A stretch of DNA of 64,000 nucleotides, taken from positions 1,436,096-1,500,095 of the forward strand of contig CAVRDK010000004.1 of the NCBI GenBank assembly GCA_963719855.1, in the 5' to 3' direction. The notes below the pieces were generated by a model, which searched no databases, was not told where the DNA came from, and was given only the letters and a program-made list of their open reading frames with translations. Source of the DNA: CAIQPV01 sp963719855. GTDB lineage: Bacteria > Pseudomonadota > Gammaproteobacteria > Burkholderiales > Gallionellaceae. Positions 24,653 to 32,272 of this stretch are shown piece after piece (positions within the stretch are counted from its first letter, which is position 1; each line of letters starts with the position of its first letter). The position numbers were made by a program, and so were the translations under genes.

Positions 24653-25914
24653 AATCTGAAATGAATAATAATATTGAAACCCCATTAGTTTTACTCCATC
24701 CAGACCAGCGTGTCGGCGCCGACATGGTTAGTTGGCGCAAGTCTGGCGGCGGTGAAGCGTTGGCTCATGCTGCGCAAGACCCCGCCGCCGTGCGTGAAGA
24801 AATACGTATTTCCGATTTGCGCGGCTTAGGCGGCAGCGGTTTTCCGGTGTGGCGCAAGTGGGAAATGGCCGCTCCAGAAATCCCCAAGCCGGACAAATAT
24901 CTGGTGGTCAACGGCAACGAAGACGAACCCGGCACCTTCAAGGATCGCCTGCTGCTGGAAGAAACGCCGCATCAGGTGATCGAAGGCGCGGTGGTGGCAG
25001 CGCTGGCAATCGGCGCCAATCGCATCGTGTTCTATATCAATCCCGACATTAAGCGCTCCCTTGCAGTGATGAGGATAGCGCTGGAACAATGGCAAACTTC
25101 GGATCTGCTGACGGTCGCCTCGACCGCACTCGGCAAGCCGCTGGAGCTTGAATTGCGCCCCGGTTCCGGGCACTACATCGGCGGCGAAGAAACGGCGGCG
25201 ATGGAATGGATCGAGGGGCGCTTTCCCTTTCCGCGCGGCAAGCCGCCTTATCCGGCGCAAGCAGGCGTGTATGGCAACCCGACCGTGATTAACAACGTCG
25301 AGACATTGGCGCACGTACCCCACATCGTGAGAAATGGCGGCGCATGGTTCAAGTCCCTCGGCAAAGGCGCGGGCAGCGGTACCAAACTTTATTCCCTGAG
25401 CGGTGACGTACTGCATCCCGGTGTGTTTGAGCTGCCCATGGGCACATCGCTGCGCGAACTTATCTTCGTTCACGGCGGCGGCCTGTTGTCCGGCAAGCCG
25501 CTCAAGGCAGTGTTTACTGGTGGACCCTCAAGCAATTTGTTGACACCCGTTGACCTCGACGTGGCTTTGGATTTTGAATCCGTGCGCGCGCGCGGCAGCA
25601 GCTTGGGCACGGGCGCGATGATCGTCGTTTCGGAAGGCACCGGCATCGTCAAACGCGTGGCCGAATACATGCGCTTCTTTGCCCATTCCTCCTGCGGCCA
25701 ATGCGTATCGTGCAAAACCGGCACCGCCACCATGAGCCGTCTGCTGGATCGCATAGACACCGGACACGGCACCGCAGCCGACCTGAACACCCTGAAAAAC
25801 CTCTGCACCATGTTGCCCGGCAGCGGTCGCTGCCATCTCATCAATGGCGCCGTGCTACTGCTCGACAGCGCCTTCCGCCATTTTCACGAAGAGTTCAAGC
25901 AGGCTTTGCACTGA
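24640..25914 (+). CDS. NuoF-like NADH-binding flavoprotein
   Basis: A 424-residue relative of complex I NuoF, which binds NAD(H), FMN and a [4Fe-4S] cluster. Evidence: RGLGGSGFPVWRKW, YLVVNGNEDEPGTFKDR, GGEETAAMEWIEGR, PTVINNVETLAHV, an SLBB domain and the cluster ligands SCGQCVSCKTGT plus GSGRCHL. No nuoE or other complex I gene is adjacent, so it is not part of Nuo. It overlaps the flavoprotein gene by 13 bp, completing a five-domain operon. The start is uncertain: ATG 24640 or ATG 24661. It probably exchanges electrons between NAD(H) and the Kor/Fe-S/flavoprotein assembly. Confidence 0.85.
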   Translation: MGSLKSEMNNNIETPLVLLHPDQRVGADMVSWRKSGGGEALAHAAQDPAAVREEIRISDLRGLGGSGFPVWRKWEMAAPEIPKPDKYLVVNGNEDEPGTFKDRLLLEETPHQVIEGAVVAALAIGANRIVFYINPDIKRSLAVMRIALEQWQTSDLLTVASTALGKPLELELRPGSGHYIGGEETAAMEWIEGRFPFPRGKPPYPAQAGVYGNPTVINNVETLAHVPHIVRNGGAWFKSLGKGAGSGTKLYSLSGDVLHPGVFELPMGTSLRELIFVHGGGLLSGKPLKAVFTGGPSSNLLTPVDLDVALDFESVRARGSSLGTGAMIVVSEGTGIVKRVAEYMRFFAHSSCGQCVSCKTGTATMSRLLDRIDTGHGTAADLNTLKNLCTMLPGSGRCHLINGAVLLLDSAFRHFHEEFKQALH

Positions 25915-26035
25915 ACTGGATGTGGATTTGCCACATAAGGTTTTCAGATATGAACGGGAAGCCGAAGAAAAAATGTGCCGAGCGCAAATTACTGAAGGAA
26001 TTGCTCAGGCAGGAGCTGGACGCAAGGAGAATCAA

Positions 26036-26179
26036 ATGAAACGCAACTTGTTTGATGAACTGAAAGAAGGATTCACTGCACTAGAATCTGCACGCAAGGG
26101 CAAGATTACCTTGCGCCAGCATGTGGTAGAAAAGAAACCCGCATCTACCATCACCCCCTTCTCGACCATACACGGCTAG
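26036..26179 (+). pseudogene. Truncated HigA/XRE-type antitoxin remnant
   Basis: ATG with AAGGAG 7 nt upstream begins MKRNLFDELKEGFTALESARKGKITLRQHVVEKKPA, the usual N-terminus of a HigA-type antitoxin. It then diverges after about 36 codons and stops at 47, before the helix-turn-helix. Its 3' end overlaps by 4 bp the convergent DNA methyltransferase gene. The antitoxin was probably cut by arrival of the restriction-modification island. The 30 codons upstream (25950-26039) may be the end of the matching toxin, but I cannot align them. Confidence 0.65.
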
Positions 26180-27279
26180 AATTCAAACTCAAGCATTTCA
26201 CCGACTTGCATTTGGTATGAAGAGGGAATGTTGCTTGGATTTTTTAGTACGTCACATATAGCTTGGCCTACTGCATATGCAAGATTACATGGAACCGCGT
26301 TCCCTATCTGGGAAAAGACTTTACTTTGCGGTCCAATAAAATTGTAATTTGCAGGAAAGCATTGGAGTAATGCAGCTTCATCAACTGTTAATCGGCGCAA
26401 GGTAGGAGGAGCTTCACCAAGTTGCAATGGTTGCCCACCGGACATTAGGTGCGCATGGTATTTTTCCACCCAACTCTTCTCATTGTCGAATAAATGCCCC
26501 TCGTCAATAATTGGGGTTCTGTTGCCGCCCATACTTGCAGGCAGTGTGCTTGACCATCCATCAGGGTTTAATGGTCTTCCTTGCCCATTAAATAACATCC
26601 CCGCATATGGAGATTTTCTTAGTATTGGAGTTGTAGCCAGTGTAATTTTTGCATTGCAAATTCTGGAATTATATTTCGTTCCAGCCTTTCCAAGATGAGA
26701 AATGGCCTGTCGCAAAGAAACCGCTTTTTTCTTATATTTGTTGAGATTTCCGATTTTAATATTCGCATGTGGTCGACGAACACCAATAAAAAAAACACGC
26801 TCCCTAGATTGTGCAGCACCAAAATCCTTTGCGTTTAATATCATCGTTGAGACTGAATACCCTGCATCATAAAATCTTCGAAATAGTTCATTACGCACGG
26901 ACTCGAATTTTGATAATGCACCGAGCGCCTTTACATTCTCCATCACAAAGGCAAATGGTTTTAGACGGTCAATAGTATTAGCAAAAGCAAAAACCAGTTT
27001 GCTTCGCGGGTCTTCGGCATTCATCTTCCCCGCCACAGAAAATCCTTGGCAAGGAGGGCCTCCGAATACTAAATCAACCCCCTCATAGTTGGCTAAATTC
27101 TCTGCGTGCGCATTGATATCCCCACGAAAGAGAACCGAGTCTGGGTGATTCGCTTCGTATGTATCGCATGCATAAGCATCCAGCTCATTTGCTGCGAGTA
27201 CATTGAATCCTGCTTTTTTGAAGCCGACATCCATCCCGCCAGCACCACTAAAGAGCGAAATAGCAGTAAATTTCTTCAT
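26176..27279 (-). CDS. DNA (cytosine-5-)-methyltransferase, type II
   Basis: Protects DNA against the neighbouring endonuclease. The 367 residues contain all the main C5-methyltransferase motifs: motif I FSGAGGMDVGFKKAG, motif IV GGPPCQGFSVAG with catalytic Cys in PCQ, motif VI ENV (FVMENVKAL), QSRERVFFIG (motif VIII) and IX/X (RRLTVDEAALLQCFP; QIGNAVPCNLA). The target recognition domain between VIII and IX is of ordinary length. The gene diverges from the HTH gene across 51 bp, a typical site for a shared regulator. AT-rich relative to its surroundings, suggesting transfer. Confidence 0.93.
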   Translation of the reverse strand: MKKFTAISLFSGAGGMDVGFKKAGFNVLAANELDAYACDTYEANHPDSVLFRGDINAHAENLANYEGVDLVFGGPPCQGFSVAGKMNAEDPRSKLVFAFANTIDRLKPFAFVMENVKALGALSKFESVRNELFRRFYDAGYSVSTMILNAKDFGAAQSRERVFFIGVRRPHANIKIGNLNKYKKKAVSLRQAISHLGKAGTKYNSRICNAKITLATTPILRKSPYAGMLFNGQGRPLNPDGWSSTLPASMGGNRTPIIDEGHLFDNEKSWVEKYHAHLMSGGQPLQLGEAPPTLRRLTVDEAALLQCFPANYNFIGPQSKVFSQIGNAVPCNLAYAVGQAICDVLKNPSNIPSSYQMQVGEMLEFEF

Positions 27280-27330
27280 AAATTATTCGATATCCGCATA
27301 TTTTGTTTATGGTAGCACAATGACACGCAT

Positions 27331-27597
27331 ATGAGTAAAAAGACTATACATGCTAGGGAGTACGCCCTGATTATAGAGGTGCTAACTTCTGAAAGGAAAA
27401 GACTTGGTCTTTCCCAAGTAGAGGTTGCAACTGCACTCAATATGTCGCAATCGGATGTATCCAAATTCGAGACTCAGGAGCGAAGACTGGACATCTTGGA
27501 ATTTAAGCGCTTGATTGATTTATATAGAATAAGTGAAAACGCAACTCTCCGTTCTCAAATAAAATCTTTTTTTGGACTATGCGACCTTGAAAGTTGA
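27331..27597 (+). CDS. XRE-family regulator, restriction-modification controller-like
   Basis: An 88-residue single-domain helix-turn-helix protein: LTSERKRLGLSQVEVATALNMSQSDVSKFETQERRLDILEFKRLIDLY. Its size, and its position between a divergent C5-methyltransferase and an endonuclease, match C (controller) proteins that time expression of type II systems. The endonuclease reading frame begins inside its last 26 bp, so the two are translationally coupled. The 51-bp divergent spacer would hold its operator (C-box), but I cannot identify a clear repeat there. Confidence 0.8.
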   Translation: MSKKTIHAREYALIIEVLTSERKRLGLSQVEVATALNMSQSDVSKFETQERRLDILEFKRLIDLYRISENATLRSQIKSFFGLCDLES

Positions 27598-28023
27598 AGC
27601 ACGCAATCAGCATGTTCAATACATGGTTAGCGCAAGGATTGAACACGTCAAAACGTTGACTGAATCAGATTTTACAAGAATTAAAAACAAGTCCGAAATC
27701 GAGAAAATTTTAGAGGCGTTGATTGAGATAAACGTTAACGGCTTTCGTGGCGTTGTGTTAACGGCACTTGTTGGAATGAAACTGGACGATCACTATAACC
27801 CACTCACAAATTTCTATGAATGTAAGCCGCGCGCAATCTTCGAGCATGGAATCTGGTATGCGCTAACTCAGCACAATATTCCCTGTGGAAAATCCGACCC
27901 CTTAAATGTCGCAAAAAACATTCAAGAACTCAACGAATCATGGGCAACAGGAAGGCGACCACAATCTGCCGCTCTCGCGGCGGTCAATTTCCTTAGGGCT
28001 ACGCTGATTAAGTCCACCGATTC

Positions 28024-29136
28024 CATAGGTCGTGCGTTATAGCCGTAGTAGACAAACATGGTAGATGGCAATGAAACAAAATACTCTGGCGATGGCAGCG
28101 AAACACGAAACAGGATTTGAACAACACCGCAGACCGACACGGCGCGACGAATTTCTGAACACGATGAATCGCATCGTGCCATGGGTCGATCTATGTGCCG
28201 TGATCGAACCGCACTACCCGAAGCGAGGCAATGGCCGTCCACCGATTGGCTCGAACGCATGTTGCGCATCCACTTCATTCAGCACTGGTTTAATTTGGCC
28301 GACTTTGCCTGTGAAGAAGCACTCTACGACATCGCCAGCTTGCGCCATTTCGCTGGCATCGACTTGGGATGCGAAGCCGTACCGGACGCCACCACGCTGC
28401 TAAAGTTTCGTCGCCTTCTGGAGAAACACAATCTCAATGAGCAACTGTTTGCCGAAGTCGGGCGCGTACTCCAAGGCAGCGGCATGACACTCAAGACCGG
28501 CACGATTGTCGATGCCACCATTATCGCGGCACCCAGCTCAACCAAGAACGCCGATAAGAAACGTGATCCTGAGATGCACCAGACTCGCAAGGGACAGCAG
28601 TGGTACTTTGGCATGAAGCTGCACATTGGCGTGGATAGTCAAAGCGGCCTGGCGCACAGCGCCGTCGTCACCCCGGCCAACGTGCATGACAAACATCCTC
28701 TGCCTGATTTACTGCATGGCCAAGAGCAGCGTGTTTATGGCGATAGCGCCTATGCCAGCCAAAAGGATTTGATTCACAGTAAATCCCCCCAAGCCCGCGA
28801 CTTCACCAACTGTCGCACCCGTAAGCCGGGTGGTGAAGTCGATGAGGTCAAGCGCGGCAAGAACCGCAATAAGTCAAAGATAAGAGCCCGTGTCGAACAC
28901 GTCTTTGCCGTGGTCAAACGGCTGTGGGGTTTTACGAAAGTGCGCTACCGTGGTTTAGCCAAGAATTCCGGCCGCGCATTTACTGCGCTGGCATTGGCGA
29001 ATATTTACTTGTCTCGAAATCGATTGATGGCACAAGTCCGCCCATAGTGGGCGAATGGCGGGCGAAAAGCCCGAGGAGTAGCCCGAAAGGGTAAAACAAT
29101 ACGGGCTGAACTCGTCTTTTTGCACGATCACGCATA
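28024..29136 (+). mobile_element. IS5-family insertion sequence with CATA target duplication
   Basis: The element is about 1105 bp (28028-29132), flanked by CATA at 28024-28027 and 29133-29136. The boundaries are inferred from perfect in-frame repair of the disrupted endonuclease. The terminal inverted repeats are poor by eye (GTCGTGC on the left, ATCGTGC reading in from the right). The transposase carries a frameshift, so it may not move by itself. The right part has several GC-rich palindromes (GCCCGAGGAGTAGCCCGAAAGGG). Confidence 0.82.
28065..29047 (+). pseudogene. IS5-family transposase, frameshifted
   Basis: The first frame (from 28065) reads FEQHRRPTRRDEFLNTMNRIVPW..LCAVIEPHYPKRGNGRPPIG; the second (from about 28250) continues LERMLRIHFIQHWFNLADFACEEALYD and runs to 29047. 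One missing base (probably C) near 28250 separates them. The DDE catalytic regions are GTIVDATIIAAPSSTK (first Asp), VYGDSAYAS (second Asp) and the glutamate in RARVEHVFAVVKR. Full length would be about 327 residues, normal for IS5 transposases. Confidence 0.85.
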
Positions 29137-29941
29137 TTTCGCAATTTGAATCTTGAAAATGCGGGGCTTGTTCAGCGTAGCCTTAGAATAATCGTTAACT
29201 CAAAAAGTAATGAAGATCGAGCCTTGCTTGAGGATTATTTCTACTTCAAGCTTGTAAATTATGCGAAGAAGGTCTCAAGCATCCGAGTTAACGAAGCTAT
29301 TATTGATGTGATCTCAAAGCAGGAAATCGCAAATAAATTATGCAAATTCGCCCTTGGGAATCCAGAATCGGGTGCTACACCTCAACTGCTAATTGGCAAG
29401 ATTATTAAGGCACTATTTTCATCGTCCAGTCTTGTCGTAATAGGTGATGAAGAAAGTGTTTTTGGCACAAACACCACATCAAAAAAACCAGCAGATATTT
29501 GGATCGAAAAAGACAATGAAGTTATATTTCTTTTTGAAGTTACTTTGAAAAAGGTTGATCTAAAGCGCCTTGATGACTGCATAGGAACGCTTTACACACA
29601 GGGGATTTCCGGTCTGCCTATTACGTTTATCTGTAGACTCCCCGAAGATGTATCATCCATTCAAGCCGTGGGGCTAGATGGAAATAGCCTTATATACAAA
29701 AACAAGAGATTTGAATTTGTTGATTTTTCGGCTTTTGTTACATCCTGTTGTGCGCTGCTTACAGACGAGCAAATAACGCAACTCACATCAGAAATTCGCG
29801 AGTTTGTAATGGCTGTCACTACGTTGATAAAAACAAAAGATTCATGGAACGAAATATTTAACGCCTAATATCATTACCTATAGGAAAACACGCGTATAAA
29901 CACGGGGTCACCACATCCTACAAAAATCCGCGCAATTGACC

Positions 29942-31147
29942 CTACAGTTGCTTAAAGTGCTTGGCTAATTTAAGGCTCTGTCCTTGATAGTTCGAATTGA
30001 TGTCTTGACCGTACAGAAGCTCTGGACGAGCTGCCATACGTTCATAGCGAAGCCATCCGACCGTCTGTCCATGCTCAAGCAGAAAGGGTACCTCGTGCGA
30101 GCGCACTTCCAGAACCCCTCTGCTGCTTCCCGCTTTATTTAATTTTGTATTCCAGCCGAAGCCAGGATCAAAAAAACCTGCATAATGGACGCGGAATTCT
30201 CCAGCACGGGTATCGTACGGCAACATCTCAGCAGCATAATCCGGGGGCACTGCGATCGCTTCTTTCGTCATGAGAATATAGAATTCATCAGGGTCTAATA
30301 TCAAAGAAGACGTTTTGTGAAAACGGATTGGCTCCCAGAAATCCAACGGGTCATAATCCCGCCTTTCCAGATCAATACGTTTGGCATGTTTTTTCGCGCG
30401 GTATCCGATTATGTCGTTTTCCTTGCCGGAGCCTTCCAAATCCACGGTAAAGGGCAGTAAACCTGTTTTGATTGATTTCGCGTTTTTCTCGTGGTCACTG
30501 AAACCAACAATCTGATCTTCATCGAGAAGCTTTTTCCATTCTGAGGCCGAGATGGGTTTCGCTCCCTCTCCTCGTGTGCGGCGAAATCTTAACTGGTTCA
30601 GGCGGGTGCCAGTTTTTGCCACTACACTGAAACTCCGGGGCGCAACCTCTATATAGAGTTCGCCTTTATAACCCTCGCCTACCTGATCAAAACTGGTCGC
30701 GTAATCGGCAATTAAGCGCGTCAAAATATCCAGCCTGCCTGTTGAGCTCTTCGGGTTAGCGAAGGCAGCTACGTCACTTCTCAAATTAATGGCTTCCAAC
30801 AGAGGGATAACATATACGCGCCCCTTTTCAAGAACAGCGCCTTTGCGAAGATCGATTCCGAAGTCAGCAAATTGGTCATCAAGCTGTTTCATCTTATCGA
30901 GTACTTTCATTCCTTTGCCGGGAAGGAAACTTGTATCTACGGGATAAGCCCAATCGCCTAGGCGCAGATCTATGCTGGCGGGCTGGACTTGGTCGTGATC
31001 AATGCTCATCACCGTCTTGATCTCGTTGCCTTTCAGCATCTCCTCAATCTTCTGACTCGGAAGGATTCCGGTATAGTCGCTCATGCGCGTCGGAGCCATC
31101 AAATCAGGATTGGCAGTTGAATCGGTCTTCGTTATCACTTCATTCAT
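29942..31147 (-). CDS. 2'-deoxycytidine 5'-triphosphate deaminase (double-domain type)
   Basis: Deaminates dCTP to dUTP for dTTP synthesis. The 401 residues contain two dUTPase-like repeats: the first with QPASIDLRLGDWAYPV and ANPKSSTGRLDI, the second with LDPDEFYILMTKEAIAVPPDYAAEM and HYAGFFDPGFGW, EVRSHEVPFLLEHGQTVG. This is the long DCD type found in proteobacteria, about twice the length of E. coli Dcd. The N-terminal 30 residues are not conserved; the ATG at 31147 is tentative. It has its own transcription unit, opposite to the endonuclease remnant, with a 73-bp gap. Confidence 0.88.
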   Translation of the reverse strand: MNEVITKTDSTANPDLMAPTRMSDYTGILPSQKIEEMLKGNEIKTVMSIDHDQVQPASIDLRLGDWAYPVDTSFLPGKGMKVLDKMKQLDDQFADFGIDLRKGAVLEKGRVYVIPLLEAINLRSDVAAFANPKSSTGRLDILTRLIADYATSFDQVGEGYKGELYIEVAPRSFSVVAKTGTRLNQLRFRRTRGEGAKPISASEWKKLLDEDQIVGFSDHEKNAKSIKTGLLPFTVDLEGSGKENDIIGYRAKKHAKRIDLERRDYDPLDFWEPIRFHKTSSLILDPDEFYILMTKEAIAVPPDYAAEMLPYDTRAGEFRVHYAGFFDPGFGWNTKLNKAGSSRGVLEVRSHEVPFLLEHGQTVGWLRYERMAARPELLYGQDINSNYQGQSLKLAKHFKQL

Positions 31148-31342
31148 CTGATTTACTCTTCTGTACCCTGTTTTGATGCCGTCGTATCAGTATTGGAATA
31201 TCTCATAAGAAGTGTTGCAAATAACACCTCAAGCAGTAATTATAACCAAATTTAAAGAGGCCAGGCTGAGCTAACCCGTGAGCTAATGGAGTTGGATCAG
31301 CTTTGCTTTTGGCGAAAGGCGCGGGATCAAGTCTATAGCAAG

Positions 31343-31379
31343 CGTAGCCCGGATGGAACGCAATGTAATCCGGGCTACG
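31343..31379. repeat. Palindromic dispersed repeat (GTAGCCCGGAT type)
   Basis: Perfect 12-bp arms CGTAGCCCGGAT and ATCCGGGCTACG (31343-31354, 31368-31379) around a 13-base loop, a common proteobacterial intergenic element. Here it lies 8 bp past the stop of the outer-membrane protein gene and could also act as transcript-end stem-loop. Confidence 0.8.
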
Positions 31380-31386
31380 TACTAAA

Positions 31387-32220
31387 TTAGAATGCGTACC
31401 CCAATCCAAGTTTGACCGTTGTGTAATATGTGGTGCTGTCAGGTTCCCATGAGCCACCGTTGACGGGATACACCGCGCTGATGCCATACTTGAAACCCGT
31501 ATAATCAACACCGACGTTTCCGTGGAACTTTTGCGTAAACGCATAATCTGCGTAGGCGCCCACCTTGAACAGTGAGGAATTGCCAAGTCCTCCCGAGAAG
31601 CCATTCAGGCCAAGGCCGGAATTAACAGTAATGGCCGATCTGAACGTGCTCCCTAACATGCCATTGGCCGAAAAAACCCACTTGCCGACAGGCGAGTATT
31701 GGCCCAGCGCACCGATCCCATAATAATTGTGAGTATAGGTCTCACCAGAATTAACACCCCTGTCCCATTTATGGTGGCCAAGTTCAGCGTAGGGGGTCAG
31801 CATAAACTTGTCATTAACAACGAAGCCTTTTCCGTAACGGGCGCTGTAATTAGTGAGCGTTGCACGAGAAGTTCCGACTGTTGGCCCCCCACCTATAAGC
31901 GAGCCTGCATAGTTCGTGCTACCGCTGGAATGGTCGTACTCGGCTTCGAAATAGCCATTCCCGAGCCATATATCCTTCATCGCGGATAGGGACAAGGCAT
32001 AACCTGGTACAGCGCCCGTCTCCGTGTCAAGCAAGCCGGTCGCAGTACCGAGCCTTCCATTACCAGTTTCTGCGTAATTGACATGCGTTGAAATGATCTG
32101 AATGCCGATCTGGTTGTTGGATGCCTTGATATCAGACGTGTCCGCAAACGCAGTTGCAGAAAACATCACGCACCCCATTGATAAAGCTGCTTTACGCAAC
32201 ATGACATTCTTCGTACTCAT
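31387..32220 (-). CDS. Outer-membrane beta-barrel protein, putative
   Basis: A 277-residue protein with a signal peptide (MSTKNVMLRKAALSMGCVMFSATAFA, cleavage after AFA) and many short alternating, Gly/Tyr-rich strands (YALSLSAMKDIWLGNGYFEAEYDH, YGIGALGQYSPVGKWVFSANGMLG), ending in the barrel-type Phe (LGLGYAF). ATG 32220 has AAGGAG 7 nt upstream. It lies 52 bp downstream of tpsB on the same strand, so it may be part of that operon. No named family recognised; it resembles small OmpW/OmpA-barrel-like proteins. Confidence 0.75.
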   Translation of the reverse strand: MSTKNVMLRKAALSMGCVMFSATAFADTSDIKASNNQIGIQIISTHVNYAETGNGRLGTATGLLDTETGAVPGYALSLSAMKDIWLGNGYFEAEYDHSSGSTNYAGSLIGGGPTVGTSRATLTNYSARYGKGFVVNDKFMLTPYAELGHHKWDRGVNSGETYTHNYYGIGALGQYSPVGKWVFSANGMLGSTFRSAITVNSGLGLNGFSGGLGNSSLFKVGAYADYAFTQKFHGNVGVDYTGFKYGISAVYPVNGGSWEPDSTTYYTTVKLGLGYAF

Positions 32221-32272
32221 AACTTTTCTCCTTATTCCTGCCAATCGATTTAACATCTATAGGGGGCGAGCT

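Larger units (their letters stand above)
27572..29868 (+). pseudogene. Type II restriction endonuclease, split by an IS5-family element
   Basis: Two halves of one protein: 27572-28027 (152 codons, VNGFRGVVLTALVG, YECKPRAIFEHGI) and 29137-29868 (243 codons). Deleting 28028-29136, the IS plus one copy of its CATA duplication, joins them in frame through DSI-FRNLN to give about 395 residues. The C-terminal half has a PD-(D/E)xK-like site, PADIWIEKDNEVIFLFEVTLKK, with Thr where Lys is usual. The start is uncertain (TTG 27572 or ATG 27623). Assignment to a restriction enzyme rests on its neighbours and this motif. The split leaves the methyltransferase without an active partner. Confidence 0.78.

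Noticed and set aside
24640..25914. Part of a respiratory complex I (nuo) operon
   Set aside because: No other nuo gene is present and the neighbours form the Kor operon.
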